This document shows, piece by piece, positions 8,673-17,592 of a stretch of 64,000 bases of DNA; position 1 is the first letter of the stretch, and the number at the start of each line of letters is the position of its first letter. Below the pieces are notes generated by a model. That model was not told the origin of the DNA and ran no database searches. It worked only from the letters and a program-made list of their open reading frames with translations. A program made the translations under genes and the position numbers. This stretch comes from Mycoplana rhizolycopersici (GTDB taxonomy: Bacteria > Pseudomonadota > Alphaproteobacteria > Rhizobiales > Rhizobiaceae), in the NCBI RefSeq assembly GCF_013378445.1, contig NZ_JABXYK010000008.1, forward strand, positions 124,001-188,000. The letters run 5' to 3'.

Positions 8673-10196
8673 TCACGCGGCGCGGACGTAGCCGTTGGAG
8701 GGTGCTGCGACCGCCTGGCCGCTGGTGCGGAAGGCGCTGAGCTGGGTCGCGATCGAGGCCGCCTCCTGCGTCAGCGCCTGGCTGGCTGCATTGGCCTGCT
8801 CCACCATCGAAGCATTCTGCTGGGTGATCTGGTCCATGGCGTTGATCGCCTGGTTGACGGCCTGCAGGCCGGTGGCCTGCTCGGCCGTGCTGGCGCGGAT
8901 CGCCGAGAAGACCGAGCTGACTTCCACCACCTGGGTGACGATCTGGCGGAGCGACTGGGCGACTTCGTTGACCGAGCGCACGCCGTCTTCGACCTGGCCG
9001 TGCGACTTGGCGATCAGGTCCTGAATGTCCTTTGCGGCATCGGCGCAACGCTGAGCCAGCGCCCGCACCTCGGATGCGACGACCGCAAAGCCGCGGCCCG
9101 CCTCGCCGGCACGCGCCGCCTCGATACCGGCATTCAGCGCCAAAAGGTTGGTCTGGAAGGCGATCTCGTCGATGACTTCGATGATGTTGGCGATGCTGGC
9201 CGACGACTGCTGGATCTCCTGCATGGCGGAGATCGCCTGCTCGACGACCTCGCCGCTGCGTTCGGCATTGCCGCGTGCGGCGACGACGAGCGTGTTGGCC
9301 TCGTTGGCGCTCTGTGCCGTCTGGCGCACCGTCGTCGTGACTTCCTCGACCGCGGCGGCCGTTTCCTCGAGATTGGCCGCCTGCCGCTCGGTGCGCTTGG
9401 CAAGATCGTCGGACGCGGCCGCGATTTCGCGGACGCTGACGTTGATCGAACCTGCGCCGGCATTGATGCCGCTGATGGCGGCAGAGAGCGCGGAGATGGC
9501 ATGGTTGAAGTCGCTGCGAAGCGATTCGTAGGCTTCCGGCAGGCCGCCCTCGATGCGCGCCGTCAGATCACCGTCTGCAATGCGCTTCAACGCGGCACCG
9601 AAGCTGTCGCTGACGATCCGCCGCTCCTCGCCAACCGTCTTTTCCTGCACCGCCTGCTGCTTGGACACATCCGAGGCATCCATGTAGACCGAGATGGAAA
9701 GATCCATGTCGAGGAATACGGCCTTGATCAGCGCGGACAGGCGCGCCGCGGCTTCCGCAGCGCTGGTCTCCGAGCGCGAGAAGAGGCCGGCCTTCGGCCA
9801 CATCTCCCTCAGGGCAACCGTCAGAAGATGCTCGACGATCAATGCATAGCCGCCGATGTACCAGCGCGGCTCCAGCCCGATACGGGCATGGATCTTTCCG
9901 ATCGAAAGGACCTTGGCGGCGTATCCCGCGTTGAAGTCCGCGTTCCAGATGCTGCCCCAATGACCGAGCTGCGCGTTCTTCGCATGGTTTATGTGCGCAT
10001 CGTTGGAGAACAGGTGGCTGACCTCCGGGCTCTTGCGGACCACGGTGTAGAACCGGTCGAGCGCGGGCGCGAGCTCACGCTCGAGGAAGGGTTTGAGCGA
10101 GCGCAGGTCCTTCAGGGCCTTCGCATCGAGCGCGAGGTATTCGAGACGACGCGCGAGGTCGGCATTGTTGCCGGTGGAGGAAGCGGCTGCGCTCAT
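8673..10196 (-). CDS. Globin-coupled methyl-accepting chemotaxis protein (HemAT-like)
   Basis: A 507-aa soluble chemoreceptor. Residues about 15-170 form a protoglobin sensor domain; '[20 protein letters not shown]' contains the presumed proximal haem ligand His103, as in HemAT. A HAMP-like segment follows ('[20 protein letters not shown]', about 205-225), then the MCP signalling domain (about 255-480) with the hairpin-tip sequence '[20 protein letters not shown]'. There are no membrane spans, so it signals from the cytoplasm, sensing O2 or another gas, to CheA/CheW. The ATG at 10196 has GGAAAG upstream. No che genes are adjacent, so it is an orphan receptor. The C-terminus lacks an obvious CheR-binding pentapeptide. 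Confidence 0.93.
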   Translation of the reverse strand: MSAAASSTGNNADLARRLEYLALDAKALKDLRSLKPFLERELAPALDRFYTVVRKSPEVSHLFSNDAHINHAKNAQLGHWGSIWNADFNAGYAAKVLSIGKIHARIGLEPRWYIGGYALIVEHLLTVALREMWPKAGLFSRSETSAAEAAARLSALIKAVFLDMDLSISVYMDASDVSKQQAVQEKTVGEERRIVSDSFGAALKRIADGDLTARIEGGLPEAYESLRSDFNHAISALSAAISGINAGAGSINVSVREIAAASDDLAKRTERQAANLEETAAAVEEVTTTVRQTAQSANEANTLVVAARGNAERSGEVVEQAISAMQEIQQSSASIANIIEVIDEIAFQTNLLALNAGIEAARAGEAGRGFAVVASEVRALAQRCADAAKDIQDLIAKSHGQVEDGVRSVNEVAQSLRQIVTQVVEVSSVFSAIRASTAEQATGLQAVNQAINAMDQITQQNASMVEQANAASQALTQEAASIATQLSAFRTSGQAVAAPSNGYVRAA

Positions 10197-10506
10197 GGAT
10201 CTTTCCGTGCTTAGGGGCTTGGCGATAGATTGCCCATTTTTCCGGAAACCCCGCCCCTTCCGGGCACGGTGTCATTCGCGCGATTCATGGCGCTTCGACA
10301 GGGGAAACGTGCCTGTCTGAAAAGTGGCAGTCGTCAATCTTAGTACTCCCGCGATGGTAAATTCTTCCTTTAGCAAATCCATTCATGCCGCGCTCCGGCA
10401 TGCGCGTTTGGTCGCAGCCTCCGCTTCCGCACGCATGCAAGCCCAAACGCCTCCGTCACCCGTGGTGACGAAGGCGTTTAAAGCGCGGATGGACGCTGTG
10501 CCGCCC
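10197..10506. other. Intergenic region upstream of the chemoreceptor
   Basis: A 310-bp gap holding the presumed promoter of the minus-strand chemoreceptor and the downstream hairpin of the parA-like gene (10445-10479). No convincing coding region; the plus-strand frames here are antisense to the parA-like gene. Confidence 0.5.
10445..10479 (-). terminator. Hairpin terminator candidate after the first parA-like gene
   Basis: A 16-bp stem with one mismatch (AAACGCCTCCGTCACC / GGTGACGAAGGCGTTT) and a 3-nt loop lies 27 bp past the stop of the minus-strand parA-like gene. On that strand the stem ends in GGCGTTT, giving a short T-tract. Confidence 0.6.
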
Positions 10507-11220
10507 TCAGGCGGCGCGTGCGTTGTGCCGGACGGAACTGCGCGTCCCGGTGGAGCGCCGGACGGGAACGCGGCGCAGGACTTCCTCGGCGAAGAGCCGT
10601 GCATTCTCGCGCGCCTTGTCGAGGTTGGATATGCGCTGCGGATCCATCGATCGCAGCGTGCCTCCACAGTCGAAGATCTCACGAAACGCGACCCGCTCGG
10701 AGATCGGCGTGTCGAGGACGGCCACGCCGCGCTCGGCAAGCAGTTGCTTGATGGCGGCCATGGCACGCGTGGTGACGACGGTGCTCATTCTGGTCAGCAC
10801 GACGGAATGGTCGATCCGTACACCCGCGCGCTGATCCATCTGCTGCAGCAGTTCGAGGATCTGCGCACCGCCGCGCGCATCCATCGCACAACCCTGGATG
10901 GGGATCATCACGTGGTCGGAAAGGCCGATCGCAGTCGCAACCAGCGCATCGCGGGTACCCGCCAGGTCGACGATGAAATAGTCGGTGGTATCGCGGTTCT
11001 CGCGGATGTGCGACTGCAGCGATCCCATCGAAACCTCGGAGATGACGCTCAGGTTGCGCTGCACGCCAGAGACTTCATACCAGCTGGTGATCCAGCGTTG
11101 CGGATCGGCGTCCAGAATGGTGACGCGGTAGCCTTGGGCCGCCAGTTCGGTGGCGAGTATCAATGCTGCTGTTGTCTTGCCCGCTCCACCCTTTGCGTTG
11201 GCGAATGTGATTACCGGCAT
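10507..11220 (-). CDS. ParA/MinD-family ATPase (VirC1-like), downstream member of a tandem pair
   Basis: A 237-aa cytoplasmic P-loop ATPase with the deviant Walker A box 'KGGAGKTT' (signature Lys10, P-loop Lys15) directly after the start. Walker A' 'ILDADPQRW' and Walker B '[11 protein letters not shown]' follow. The start was placed at 11220, with GAGGAA just upstream, rather than at the longer open frame. In Rhizobiaceae, short ParA-like proteins of this kind (for example VirC1) act in DNA or protein positioning rather than in repABC replication; no parB, repB or centromere-like repeat is visible. It is a paralogue of the next gene upstream: both share '[18 protein letters not shown]' and 'ITER/ISER' blocks. 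Confidence 0.85.
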   Translation of the reverse strand: MPVITFANAKGGAGKTTAALILATELAAQGYRVTILDADPQRWITSWYEVSGVQRNLSVISEVSMGSLQSHIRENRDTTDYFIVDLAGTRDALVATAIGLSDHVMIPIQGCAMDARGGAQILELLQQMDQRAGVRIDHSVVLTRMSTVVTTRAMAAIKQLLAERGVAVLDTPISERVAFREIFDCGGTLRSMDPQRISNLDKARENARLFAEEVLRRVPVRRSTGTRSSVRHNARAA

Positions 11221-11393
11221 TTCGAATTCCTCATGTAAGCGGCACGAGCCCCTCATCGCTCTGCAAAAGGCGCGAAGCGGGATGGCGCCCTGTTAACCAA
11301 TCTTTCAGAACATGGTTAACGATTTGCAAACGGAGGATACGCCTGCGTTGACGGTCCGGGAAAGCCGCATTCGGGAGATCGAGATCAGTCACC

Positions 11394-12119
11394 TCAGCCG
11401 CGGCCGCCGGCAGCGTGCTGGTAGCACATCCGGGCGAAGGGCCCTGCAGCTTTACGCCCGCCGATTTCCACGCGCGCCATGACGTCGCGGACGAAGGCCT
11501 GCATGTTGCCCCGGGCCTTTTCGAGACTGCTCCGCCGCGCTTCATTCAGCGTGTAGAGCGTGCCGGAATGCTCGAACATCTCACGATAGGCCCCTCGCTC
11601 CGTGATCGGCGTTTCGATCATCGCCATGCCCCGGAGCAGCAGAAGGTCGCGCACCTTGCGCAGCGACCGCGTCGTGACCAGCGGGTTGACGCGCGAGAGC
11701 ACGACGGCACGGTTGATCCTGCCGCGCGCATTGGCCTCGATGTACTGGATCAGTTCGATCACCTGCATGGCGCCCGCAGCATCCATCGCGCTGCCCTGCA
11801 CCGGTACGAGAACGAGGTCGCAAAGGCCGAGCGTCAAGGCCAGCAGCACGTCGCGCGCGCCCGAAAGGTCCACGATCACGTCGCAGCCCGGCCTGTGCAG
11901 CCGCCTGAGATATTCCGGCAGGGTGGCGGGCGTGGCGTCCGTGATCGCGAATATGCGCCCGTCACCGCATCTGTCCGCCCAGCCGGCCGCAAGCCGCAGC
12001 GGATCGCAGTCTATGATGACGACTTCCGAACCGGAACGCGCGAGTTCCGTTGCCAGCAACACCGCTGCCGTCGTCTTGCCCGAACCGCCCTTTGCATTTG
12101 CTACAGCTATGACCGCCAT
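11394..12119 (-). CDS. ParA/MinD-family ATPase, upstream member of a tandem pair
   Basis: A 241-aa ATPase with Walker A 'KGGSGKTT', 'VIIDCDPLRL' and 'CDVIVDLSGARD'. The start at 12119 is preceded by GGAAGG; the open frame reaches 12245, but the extra residues are unlikely to be translated. It shares the same architecture and many positions with the gene that begins 173 bp downstream on the same strand, pointing to a local duplication. The C-terminal tail differs ('GGRKAAGPFARMCYQHAAGG'). Function is unknown; positioning of a cellular cargo or of replicon DNA is the family role. No partner protein is encoded nearby. Confidence 0.85.
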   Translation of the reverse strand: MAVIAVANAKGGSGKTTAAVLLATELARSGSEVVIIDCDPLRLAAGWADRCGDGRIFAITDATPATLPEYLRRLHRPGCDVIVDLSGARDVLLALTLGLCDLVLVPVQGSAMDAAGAMQVIELIQYIEANARGRINRAVVLSRVNPLVTTRSLRKVRDLLLLRGMAMIETPITERGAYREMFEHSGTLYTLNEARRSSLEKARGNMQAFVRDVMARVEIGGRKAAGPFARMCYQHAAGGRG

Positions 12120-12300
12120 CGGCCTTCCAACACCGGCATGCCCTGCCCGGGCCGCATGCCCTACCCCGTAGAAGGCTGCGCCAACGTTCCTAACGAGTGG
12201 TAAAGAAGGCGAAGTTTTGTGCCGGCGAGACGCGGCGTGCCACACGGCGGCCGCACATCGCGCAGGCCGTAGTCACCGGCCAGTTGCAGATCCGAGAACG

Positions 12301-12332
12301 CGAAGACCCGGCGCACGCGCACCGGGTCTTCG
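12301..12332 (-). terminator. Hairpin downstream of the Fe-alcohol dehydrogenase gene
   Basis: A perfect 11-bp stem CGAAGACCCGG / CCGGGTCTTCG with a 10-nt loop lies 23 bp past the stop of the minus-strand dehydrogenase gene, in the gap before the parA-like pair. It probably ends the glutamine-synthetase/aldehyde-dehydrogenase/alcohol-dehydrogenase transcript. Confidence 0.6.
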
Positions 12333-12354
12333 TCTTGTCGCTCGCCGTTCGGTC

Positions 12355-13500
12355 TCAGATGCACTCTGCGAAGAGCTTCTTCGCGGCATCGAGGGTCAGT
12401 TCGACCGGGTTTCCGCCTGCAGTCGGATCGACGATCGCCATGGCAGCCATTTCATCGATCCGGTCGGTGCCTACGCCAAGCGCAGACAGCTTGTCGGGAA
12501 CGCCGAGTTCGGTACGCAACTGCAGGACGTAGTCGTAGAACCCGTCGAACCCGCCCGAAATACCGAGATAGGCGGCGGCTGCCGCGATCTTGCCTTCGAT
12601 GGCCGGCCGGTTGAAGCGCAGCACCGGCGGCATCACGACCGCATTGGTCATGCCGTGATGGGTGTTGTAGATGGCGCCCACCGGATGCGACAGCGAGTGG
12701 ATTGCGCCGAGCCCCTTCTGGAAGGCGACCGCGCCCATTGCGGCCGCCGACATCATGTTGGCGCGCGCCTCGATGTCGCTGCCGTCCGCATAGGCCCGCG
12801 GAAGATATTCCTTCACCAGCCGCAAGCCTTCCAGTGCGATGCCCTGGCTCATCGGGTGATAGAACGGCGAGGAGTAGGCCTCCAGGCAATGGGCGAAGGC
12901 GTCCATGCCGGTGCCCGCCGTGATCACCTTGGGCATTCCGACCGTCAGCTCCGGATCGCAGATCGTCACGGCCGGCAAAAACTTCGGGTGGAAGATCACC
13001 TTCTTCGTGTGGGTCTCGGAATTGGTGATCACCGAGGCGCGCCCGACTTCCGAACCGGTGCCGGCCGTCGTCGGCACGGCGACGATCGGAGCGATGCCCT
13101 CGACGGAGGCGCGTGTCCACCAGTCGCCGATATCCTCGAAATCCCAGACCGGCCGCGTCTGCCCTGCCATGAAGGCGACCGCCTTGCCGAGATCGAGGCC
13201 CGAGCCGCCCCCGAAGGCGACGACGCCGTCATGGCCGCCGTCGCGGAACGCCTTGACGCCGGCCTCGAGGTTCTTGTCGTTCGGGTTCGGATCGACGTCG
13301 GCAAAGATCGCCCGGCCGAGACCGGCAGCGTCGAGAATGTCGAGCGCGTTTTGCGTGATCGCCATCGGCGCCAGGCCGCGGTCGGTGATCAGCAACGGCT
13401 TCTTCATGCCGACCGCCTTGCAGTGGTCGGCAAGTTCCTTGATGCGCCCCGCGCCAAACTTTATGGCGGTCGGATAGCTCCAGTTAGCAGTGATCGTCAT
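12355..13500 (-). CDS. Iron-containing (group III) alcohol dehydrogenase
   Basis: A 381-aa NAD(P)-dependent dehydrogenase. Seen: the nucleotide-binding 'FGGGSGLDLGKAVA', the family block 'VPTTAGTGSEV', and the metal ligands in 'GTGMDAFAHCLEAY' (Asp and His), 'GAIHSLSHPVGA' and 'NTHHGMTNAVVMP' (His residues). The start at 13500 overlaps the stop of the aldehyde dehydrogenase by four bases (ATGA), so translation is coupled. Together the two could take an alcohol to a carboxylate. The context with a glutamine-synthetase-like enzyme suggests an amino-alcohol or polyamine substrate; that is inference. Confidence 0.9.
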   Translation of the reverse strand: MTITANWSYPTAIKFGAGRIKELADHCKAVGMKKPLLITDRGLAPMAITQNALDILDAAGLGRAIFADVDPNPNDKNLEAGVKAFRDGGHDGVVAFGGGSGLDLGKAVAFMAGQTRPVWDFEDIGDWWTRASVEGIAPIVAVPTTAGTGSEVGRASVITNSETHTKKVIFHPKFLPAVTICDPELTVGMPKVITAGTGMDAFAHCLEAYSSPFYHPMSQGIALEGLRLVKEYLPRAYADGSDIEARANMMSAAAMGAVAFQKGLGAIHSLSHPVGAIYNTHHGMTNAVVMPPVLRFNRPAIEGKIAAAAAYLGISGGFDGFYDYVLQLRTELGVPDKLSALGVGTDRIDEMAAMAIVDPTAGGNPVELTLDAAKKLFAECI

Positions 13501-14882
13501 GCGAGTGCTTTCCTGAGGTGATAGGACTTCGGACGGGTGAGATTGTGGAAGCCGATGACGGAGAGCGAGCCGCCGCGGCCGGTCTCCTTGACACCGGTCC
13601 AGCACAGCGCCGGATCGAGATAATCGGCGCGATTCATGAACACGGTGCCGGTCTCAAGCTCACCGCCGAGGCGCGCGGCACGCTCGGCGTCCTGCGTCCA
13701 GAGCGAGACGGTCAGGCCGTACTTGCAGTCGTTCATCAGCTTGAGCGCTTCCTCGTCGCTCTTCACCTTCATGATGCCGACGGCGGGCCCGAAGGTCTCT
13801 TCCGTCATGAACTCCATGGAATGGTCCACATCGACAAGGACCTGCGGAGCGATATAGGCGCCGCCATCATCGGCCGGAAACAGCTTGGGATCGACCAGAG
13901 CCTTCGCGCCGCGCGAGACCGCGTCGGCGATCTGCGCCCGAACCGTCGCCGCAAAGCGCTTGTTCGCCATCGGCCCAAGTGTGGTTTCCGTGTCCAGCGG
14001 ATTGCCGAGCTTGTAGTTGGAGACCCACGCGACCGACTTCTCGACGAACGCGTCATAGAGCTTCTCGTTGACGTAGACCCGCTCGATACCGCAGCAGCAC
14101 TGGCCGGAATTGTAGGTGGCGCCGTCCATCAGCGTGTCGACGGCGGCGTCCAGATCCGCGTCTTCCATCACGTAGCCCGGGTCCTTGCCGCCCAATTCGA
14201 GCCCGACGGGCGTAAACGTGCCGGCAGCGGCGCGCTCGATCGCACGTCCGCCCTCCACCGAGCCGGTGAAGTTGATGAAATCGAAGCTGTTCGCCGCAAT
14301 CAGCGCCGAGGTGGTGTCATGGTCGAGGAAGATGTTCTGGAATACGTCCTCCGGTACGCCGGCCTCGACGAAGGCCCGCACCAGCCGCTCGCCGACGAGC
14401 AGCGTCTGCGCGGCATGCTTGATGATCACCGTGTTGCCGGCCATCAGCGCCGGCGCGATCGTGTTGATCGCGGTCATATAGGGATAGTTCCACGGCGCGA
14501 TGACGAAGACGACGCCATGCGCTTCGCGCTCGATGCGACGCTCGAAGCGGTCGCTATTTTCGATGATGATCGGCGCCAGCGAGGAATGGGCGATTTCGGC
14601 GACATAGTTGGAGCGCTCGTTGAAGCCCTTGAATTCGCCGCCGTAGCGCACCGGACGGCCCATCTGCCAGGCAAGTTCCGGCACGATCTCGTCGGCCATC
14701 TCGTTCAACCGGGCGACGCCCTTGAGCACCAGTTGCACGCGGTCTTCCAGCGGCCGGCGTGCCCAGGCCTTCTGCGCCTTGCGGGCGCGGGCGACGACGT
14801 CCTTCGCCTTGTCCAGCGGCAGCGCCTCGCGCTCGGCGTAAACCGAGCCGTCGATGGGAGATATGCATTTGATCACGGTCAT
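13497..14882 (-). CDS. NAD(P)-dependent aldehyde dehydrogenase
   Basis: A 461-aa ALDH-superfamily enzyme. Active-site elements: 'APWNYP' (oxyanion Asn132), 'NFTGSVEGGRAI' (dinucleotide site), 'ELGGKDP' (general base Glu229) and 'NSGQCCCGIERVYV' with catalytic Cys263 in an unusual run of three cysteines. The start at 14882 ('MTVIKCISPIDGSVY') was chosen over the longer open frame, whose extra residues come from a RIME-like repeat. It sits downstream of a PuuA-like glutamine synthetase, 205 bp away across a repeat, and is coupled to an alcohol dehydrogenase. By analogy with the Puu pathway it may oxidise a gamma-glutamyl-amino-aldehyde. Confidence 0.9.
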   Translation of the reverse strand: MTVIKCISPIDGSVYAEREALPLDKAKDVVARARKAQKAWARRPLEDRVQLVLKGVARLNEMADEIVPELAWQMGRPVRYGGEFKGFNERSNYVAEIAHSSLAPIIIENSDRFERRIEREAHGVVFVIAPWNYPYMTAINTIAPALMAGNTVIIKHAAQTLLVGERLVRAFVEAGVPEDVFQNIFLDHDTTSALIAANSFDFINFTGSVEGGRAIERAAAGTFTPVGLELGGKDPGYVMEDADLDAAVDTLMDGATYNSGQCCCGIERVYVNEKLYDAFVEKSVAWVSNYKLGNPLDTETTLGPMANKRFAATVRAQIADAVSRGAKALVDPKLFPADDGGAYIAPQVLVDVDHSMEFMTEETFGPAVGIMKVKSDEEALKLMNDCKYGLTVSLWTQDAERAARLGGELETGTVFMNRADYLDPALCWTGVKETGRGGSLSVIGFHNLTRPKSYHLRKALA

Positions 14883-14930
14883 GATCGGTTTCCTGTTGGT
14901 TCTATCGGAATTCTGGTTTTGACGCTCCGG

Positions 14931-15070
14931 CTGCCCCTCATCCGGCCTGTCGGCCACCTTCTCCCCGCAAGCGTGGAGAAGGAAATATGCCGCACCGCTT
15001 TCCTGGACCAGCACCCGTTCGCAGGCCAGGTCCTCTCTCCCCTTTGCAGGGAGAGGGTTAGGGTGAGGGG
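14931..15070. repeat. Pair of inverted palindromic repeats (family A)
   Basis: 14931-14982 is one copy of the CCCCTCATCC...ACCTTCTCCCC palindromic unit. 15031-15070 is a diverged, inverted copy (CTCTCTCCCC...GGTGAGGGG). They lie between the glutamine-synthetase-like and aldehyde dehydrogenase genes. Similar units occur at 26961, 36349, 48026 and 49755. Confidence 0.65.
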
Positions 15071-15087
15071 CAAATCCCGCGCCGTTA

Positions 15088-16458
15088 TTACGCCCTCTCG
15101 AAGCCGCGCGCCACTTCCCAATCCGTCACACGGCGGTCGTATTCCTCCTGCTCCCACTCCGCAGCGCGCGTATAGTGGTCGATAACCTCCTCGCCGAAAG
15201 CCTCGCGCAGCATTTTCGACGTCGTCATGAATTCGGTCGCCTCGCGCAGGGTCTTGGGGATCTCGCGAATGCCCTGGCCGCCATAGGCATCGCCGACGAA
15301 GGGCGCCTCGAGCTCCAGATTGCCCTCGATCCCGGCAATGCCCGCCGCAAGCAGCGCCGCCATGGCAAGATAGGGGTTGAGGTCGGAGCCGCCGACGCGG
15401 CATTCGATGCGGATCGCCTTCGTGTTCTCGCCGCAGAGCCGGTAGCCGGCCGTGCGGTTGTCCTTGCTCCAGACAGCCTTGGTCGGCGCGAACGTGCCGG
15501 CCATGAAGCGCTTGTAGGAATTGATGTAGGGGGCGAGGAAATAGGTGATCTCGCTGGCATGGTTGAGCAGACCGGCGACATAGCTGCGCATCATCTCCGA
15601 CATGCCGTACTTGGCCTCGGGATCGTGGAATTTGGAGGTCTTGCCGTCCAGGCTCCAGAGCGACTGGTGCAAGTGCGACGACGATCCGGCCGCGTTGTAA
15701 TGCCATTTGGCGAGGAAGGTGATCGCCTTGCCCCGCTGCCAGGCGATCTCCTTGCAGCCGTTCTTGATGATGACATGCCGGTCGGCCATGGTCAGCGCGT
15801 CGGCATAGCGCACGTTGATCTCCTCCTGGCCGGCCGAGGCCTCACCCTTGGAGTTCTCGACCGGAATGCCCGCCCCCTGCAGGCCATTGCGAATGGCCCG
15901 CATCACGTCCTCTTCCTTGGTCGTCTGGAAGATGTGGTAATCCTCGTTGTAGCCGCTGACGAGCCGCAGGTCGCGGTAGCCGCTCTCGCGGGCGTCGTCA
16001 TAGGTCTGGTCGAAGAGGAAGAATTCCAGCTCGCTCGCCATGTAGGCCTTCAGCCCCATCGCCTCCAGCCGCTTGACCTGCCGCTTCAGGATCGCCCGCG
16101 GCGAATGCGGAACCTCCTTGTGCGTGTGGTGGTCGAGCACGTCGCAGAGCACCAGCGCCGTCCCCTCAAGCCACGGAATGCGCCTCAGCGTCGAAAGGTC
16201 CGGCTTCATCGTGTAGTCGCCGTAGCCGGAAGCCCAGCTCGTCGAGCGATAGCCCGACACCGTCTCCATCTCCATGTCGGTCGCAAGCAGGTAGTTGCAG
16301 CTGTGCGTTTCCTCATAGGCGCCGTCGACGAAGAACTGGGCATGGAAGCGCTTGCCCATCAGCCGTCCCTGCATATCGACCTGGCATGCCAGCACGGTAT
16401 CGATGCGGCCCTCGGCGACATCCTTCTTCAGTTCTTCCAGCGAATAGCCTGCGCTCAT
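15088..16458 (-). CDS. Glutamine-synthetase-family ligase (PuuA-like gamma-glutamyl amine synthetase)
   Basis: A 456-aa GS-fold ligase that should join glutamate to an amine using ATP. Seen: the beta-grasp N-terminal domain (1-105), then the catalytic domain with 'ELEFFLFD' (metal Glu), 'EASAGQEEINVRYADA' (metal/substrate), 'AGSSSHLHQSLW' (nucleotide loop) and 'RIECRVGGSDLNPYLAMAA' (Arg/Glu flap). Its length and the GSSSH variant match PuuA/IpuC-type gamma-glutamylation enzymes rather than housekeeping GlnA. Downstream aldehyde and alcohol dehydrogenases and an upstream formylglutamate-hydrolase-like gene, all on the same strand, suggest a gamma-glutamylated amine pathway. True glutamine synthesis cannot be excluded. 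Confidence 0.87.
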   Translation of the reverse strand: MSAGYSLEELKKDVAEGRIDTVLACQVDMQGRLMGKRFHAQFFVDGAYEETHSCNYLLATDMEMETVSGYRSTSWASGYGDYTMKPDLSTLRRIPWLEGTALVLCDVLDHHTHKEVPHSPRAILKRQVKRLEAMGLKAYMASELEFFLFDQTYDDARESGYRDLRLVSGYNEDYHIFQTTKEEDVMRAIRNGLQGAGIPVENSKGEASAGQEEINVRYADALTMADRHVIIKNGCKEIAWQRGKAITFLAKWHYNAAGSSSHLHQSLWSLDGKTSKFHDPEAKYGMSEMMRSYVAGLLNHASEITYFLAPYINSYKRFMAGTFAPTKAVWSKDNRTAGYRLCGENTKAIRIECRVGGSDLNPYLAMAALLAAGIAGIEGNLELEAPFVGDAYGGQGIREIPKTLREATEFMTTSKMLREAFGEEVIDHYTRAAEWEQEEYDRRVTDWEVARGFERA

Positions 16459-16653
16459 GATTTAAGCCCTGTTAACGGATTGCAGCCGCCCCTCCGGCGA
16501 CCGGTAAGAAGGAGGCCGAACGCGCGGCCCCCGCTCGAAAATGCCCCTCAGACCTCACCGTCCACCCTTTCTGCGGGATGCCGGGAACCCAAGGCCTGCG
16601 CCCCATGACCGTCATGGGCGGTACTCCGCGGCATGCCACTCCCCGAGGCCTCG

Positions 16654-17421
16654 TTATTTTGCTGATGCCGGTGCCATGCTTTCCAGCAGCAGTCCCGTCA
16701 GATAGTCAGCCATGACCCCCTGGCTGGTGTCGTCCTGAATGAGGTCGTTGCGGACCTCGATCATCACGTTGAGCAGGCCGTTGGCCAGCCCGTGCACCTT
16801 CAGCGTATGCGTGACGCCGTCCTGCGGACCGTAGGGTTCGTTGCGGCGCGTGGCAAACAGCCCGGAGCGCCCGGCGGCTTCAAGCATCAGATCGGCCAGC
16901 CTTGCGTCCTCGTCGTGCAGAATGCCGACCTCGACCTGACGCGGCTTGCCGAAATAGATCGGCGTGAAGCTGTGAACGGTGACGAGGACCGGCGCCCTGC
17001 CTGCCGCGATGCGCTCGCGGACAAGGGCGGCGATGCGGTCGCGGAAAGGAAAGTATAGCGATTCGGCGCGCTCCAATCGAGCGGCGTCGCTAAGGGCCTG
17101 ATTGCCCGGTACGGGATAGATCTCACTCGTCTCCGGCATCGCGCCCGGTGCTTCCGGCGGTCTGTTGCAATCATAGGCCAGGCGCGAAAAACGCTGGTGG
17201 ATCAACGTGGCGTCGAGGCTGCGGGACATGATGCGGGCGACCGCGAGCGCACCCGGATCCCAGGCAATGTGGCTTTCCAGCGCTTCCACTGACAGGCCAA
17301 GCGTGCCGAGCCGCTCCGGCATGAGCCTGGAGGCGTGCTCGCAGACCAGCACGAACCGGCTGCGGCCCTCGGCGTTTTCGACGATGACAGGGTCGCCTTC
17401 CCGAGCTGATAACATTCCCAT
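16654..17421 (-). CDS. N-formylglutamate amidohydrolase family protein
   Basis: A 255-aa hydrolase of the N-formylglutamate deformylase family (HutG-like fold). Seen: 'LVCEHASRLMPE', 'SHIAWDPGALAVARIMSRSL', 'DCNRPPEAPGAM' and 'VTVHSFTPIYFGKPR', the conserved blocks with probable metal and substrate residues. The open frame extends far upstream antisense to the regulator; I take the ATG at 17421, preceded by GAGGGG. Next to a PuuA-like ligase it may cleave a gamma-glutamyl or formyl amide, but the only known family activity is N-formylglutamate hydrolysis. The 170-bp divergent gap to the RpiR regulator carries an inverted repeat. Confidence 0.83.
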   Translation of the reverse strand: MGMLSAREGDPVIVENAEGRSRFVLVCEHASRLMPERLGTLGLSVEALESHIAWDPGALAVARIMSRSLDATLIHQRFSRLAYDCNRPPEAPGAMPETSEIYPVPGNQALSDAARLERAESLYFPFRDRIAALVRERIAAGRAPVLVTVHSFTPIYFGKPRQVEVGILHDEDARLADLMLEAAGRSGLFATRRNEPYGPQDGVTHTLKVHGLANGLLNVMIEVRNDLIQDDTSQGVMADYLTGLLLESMAPASAK

Positions 17422-17454
17422 GCAGCCGGTCCCCTCGATCGGCCAATCATATTT

Positions 17455-17472
17455 GTGAAGAGAATTCTTCAC
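17455..17472. promoter_or_regulatory. Inverted repeat, candidate RpiR operator
   Basis: GTGAAGA-N4-TCTTCAC is a perfect 7-bp inverted repeat in the divergent promoter region between the formylglutamate-hydrolase-like gene and the RpiR regulator. A further half-site, TCTTCA, lies about 40 bp downstream. MurR/RpiR proteins bind dyad sites, so autoregulation plus control of both flanks is plausible. Confidence 0.5.
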
Positions 17473-17592
17473 GTCGCTCCAGTTGTCAACGGGGACAGAA
17501 ACTATCTCTTCAAAAAAACGTTTGACACCAATTGTGACAGCGATGTTTAATTTCACCGGAAGCCGACAGAGAGCGGCAGGCAGGGGAAAATC

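Noticed and set aside
15088-16458. GmaS (gamma-glutamylmethylamide synthetase) linked to trimethylamine use
   Set aside because: The sequence blocks look PuuA-like, and no methylamine monooxygenase or mgs genes are nearby, although trimethylamine from ergothionase made it tempting.
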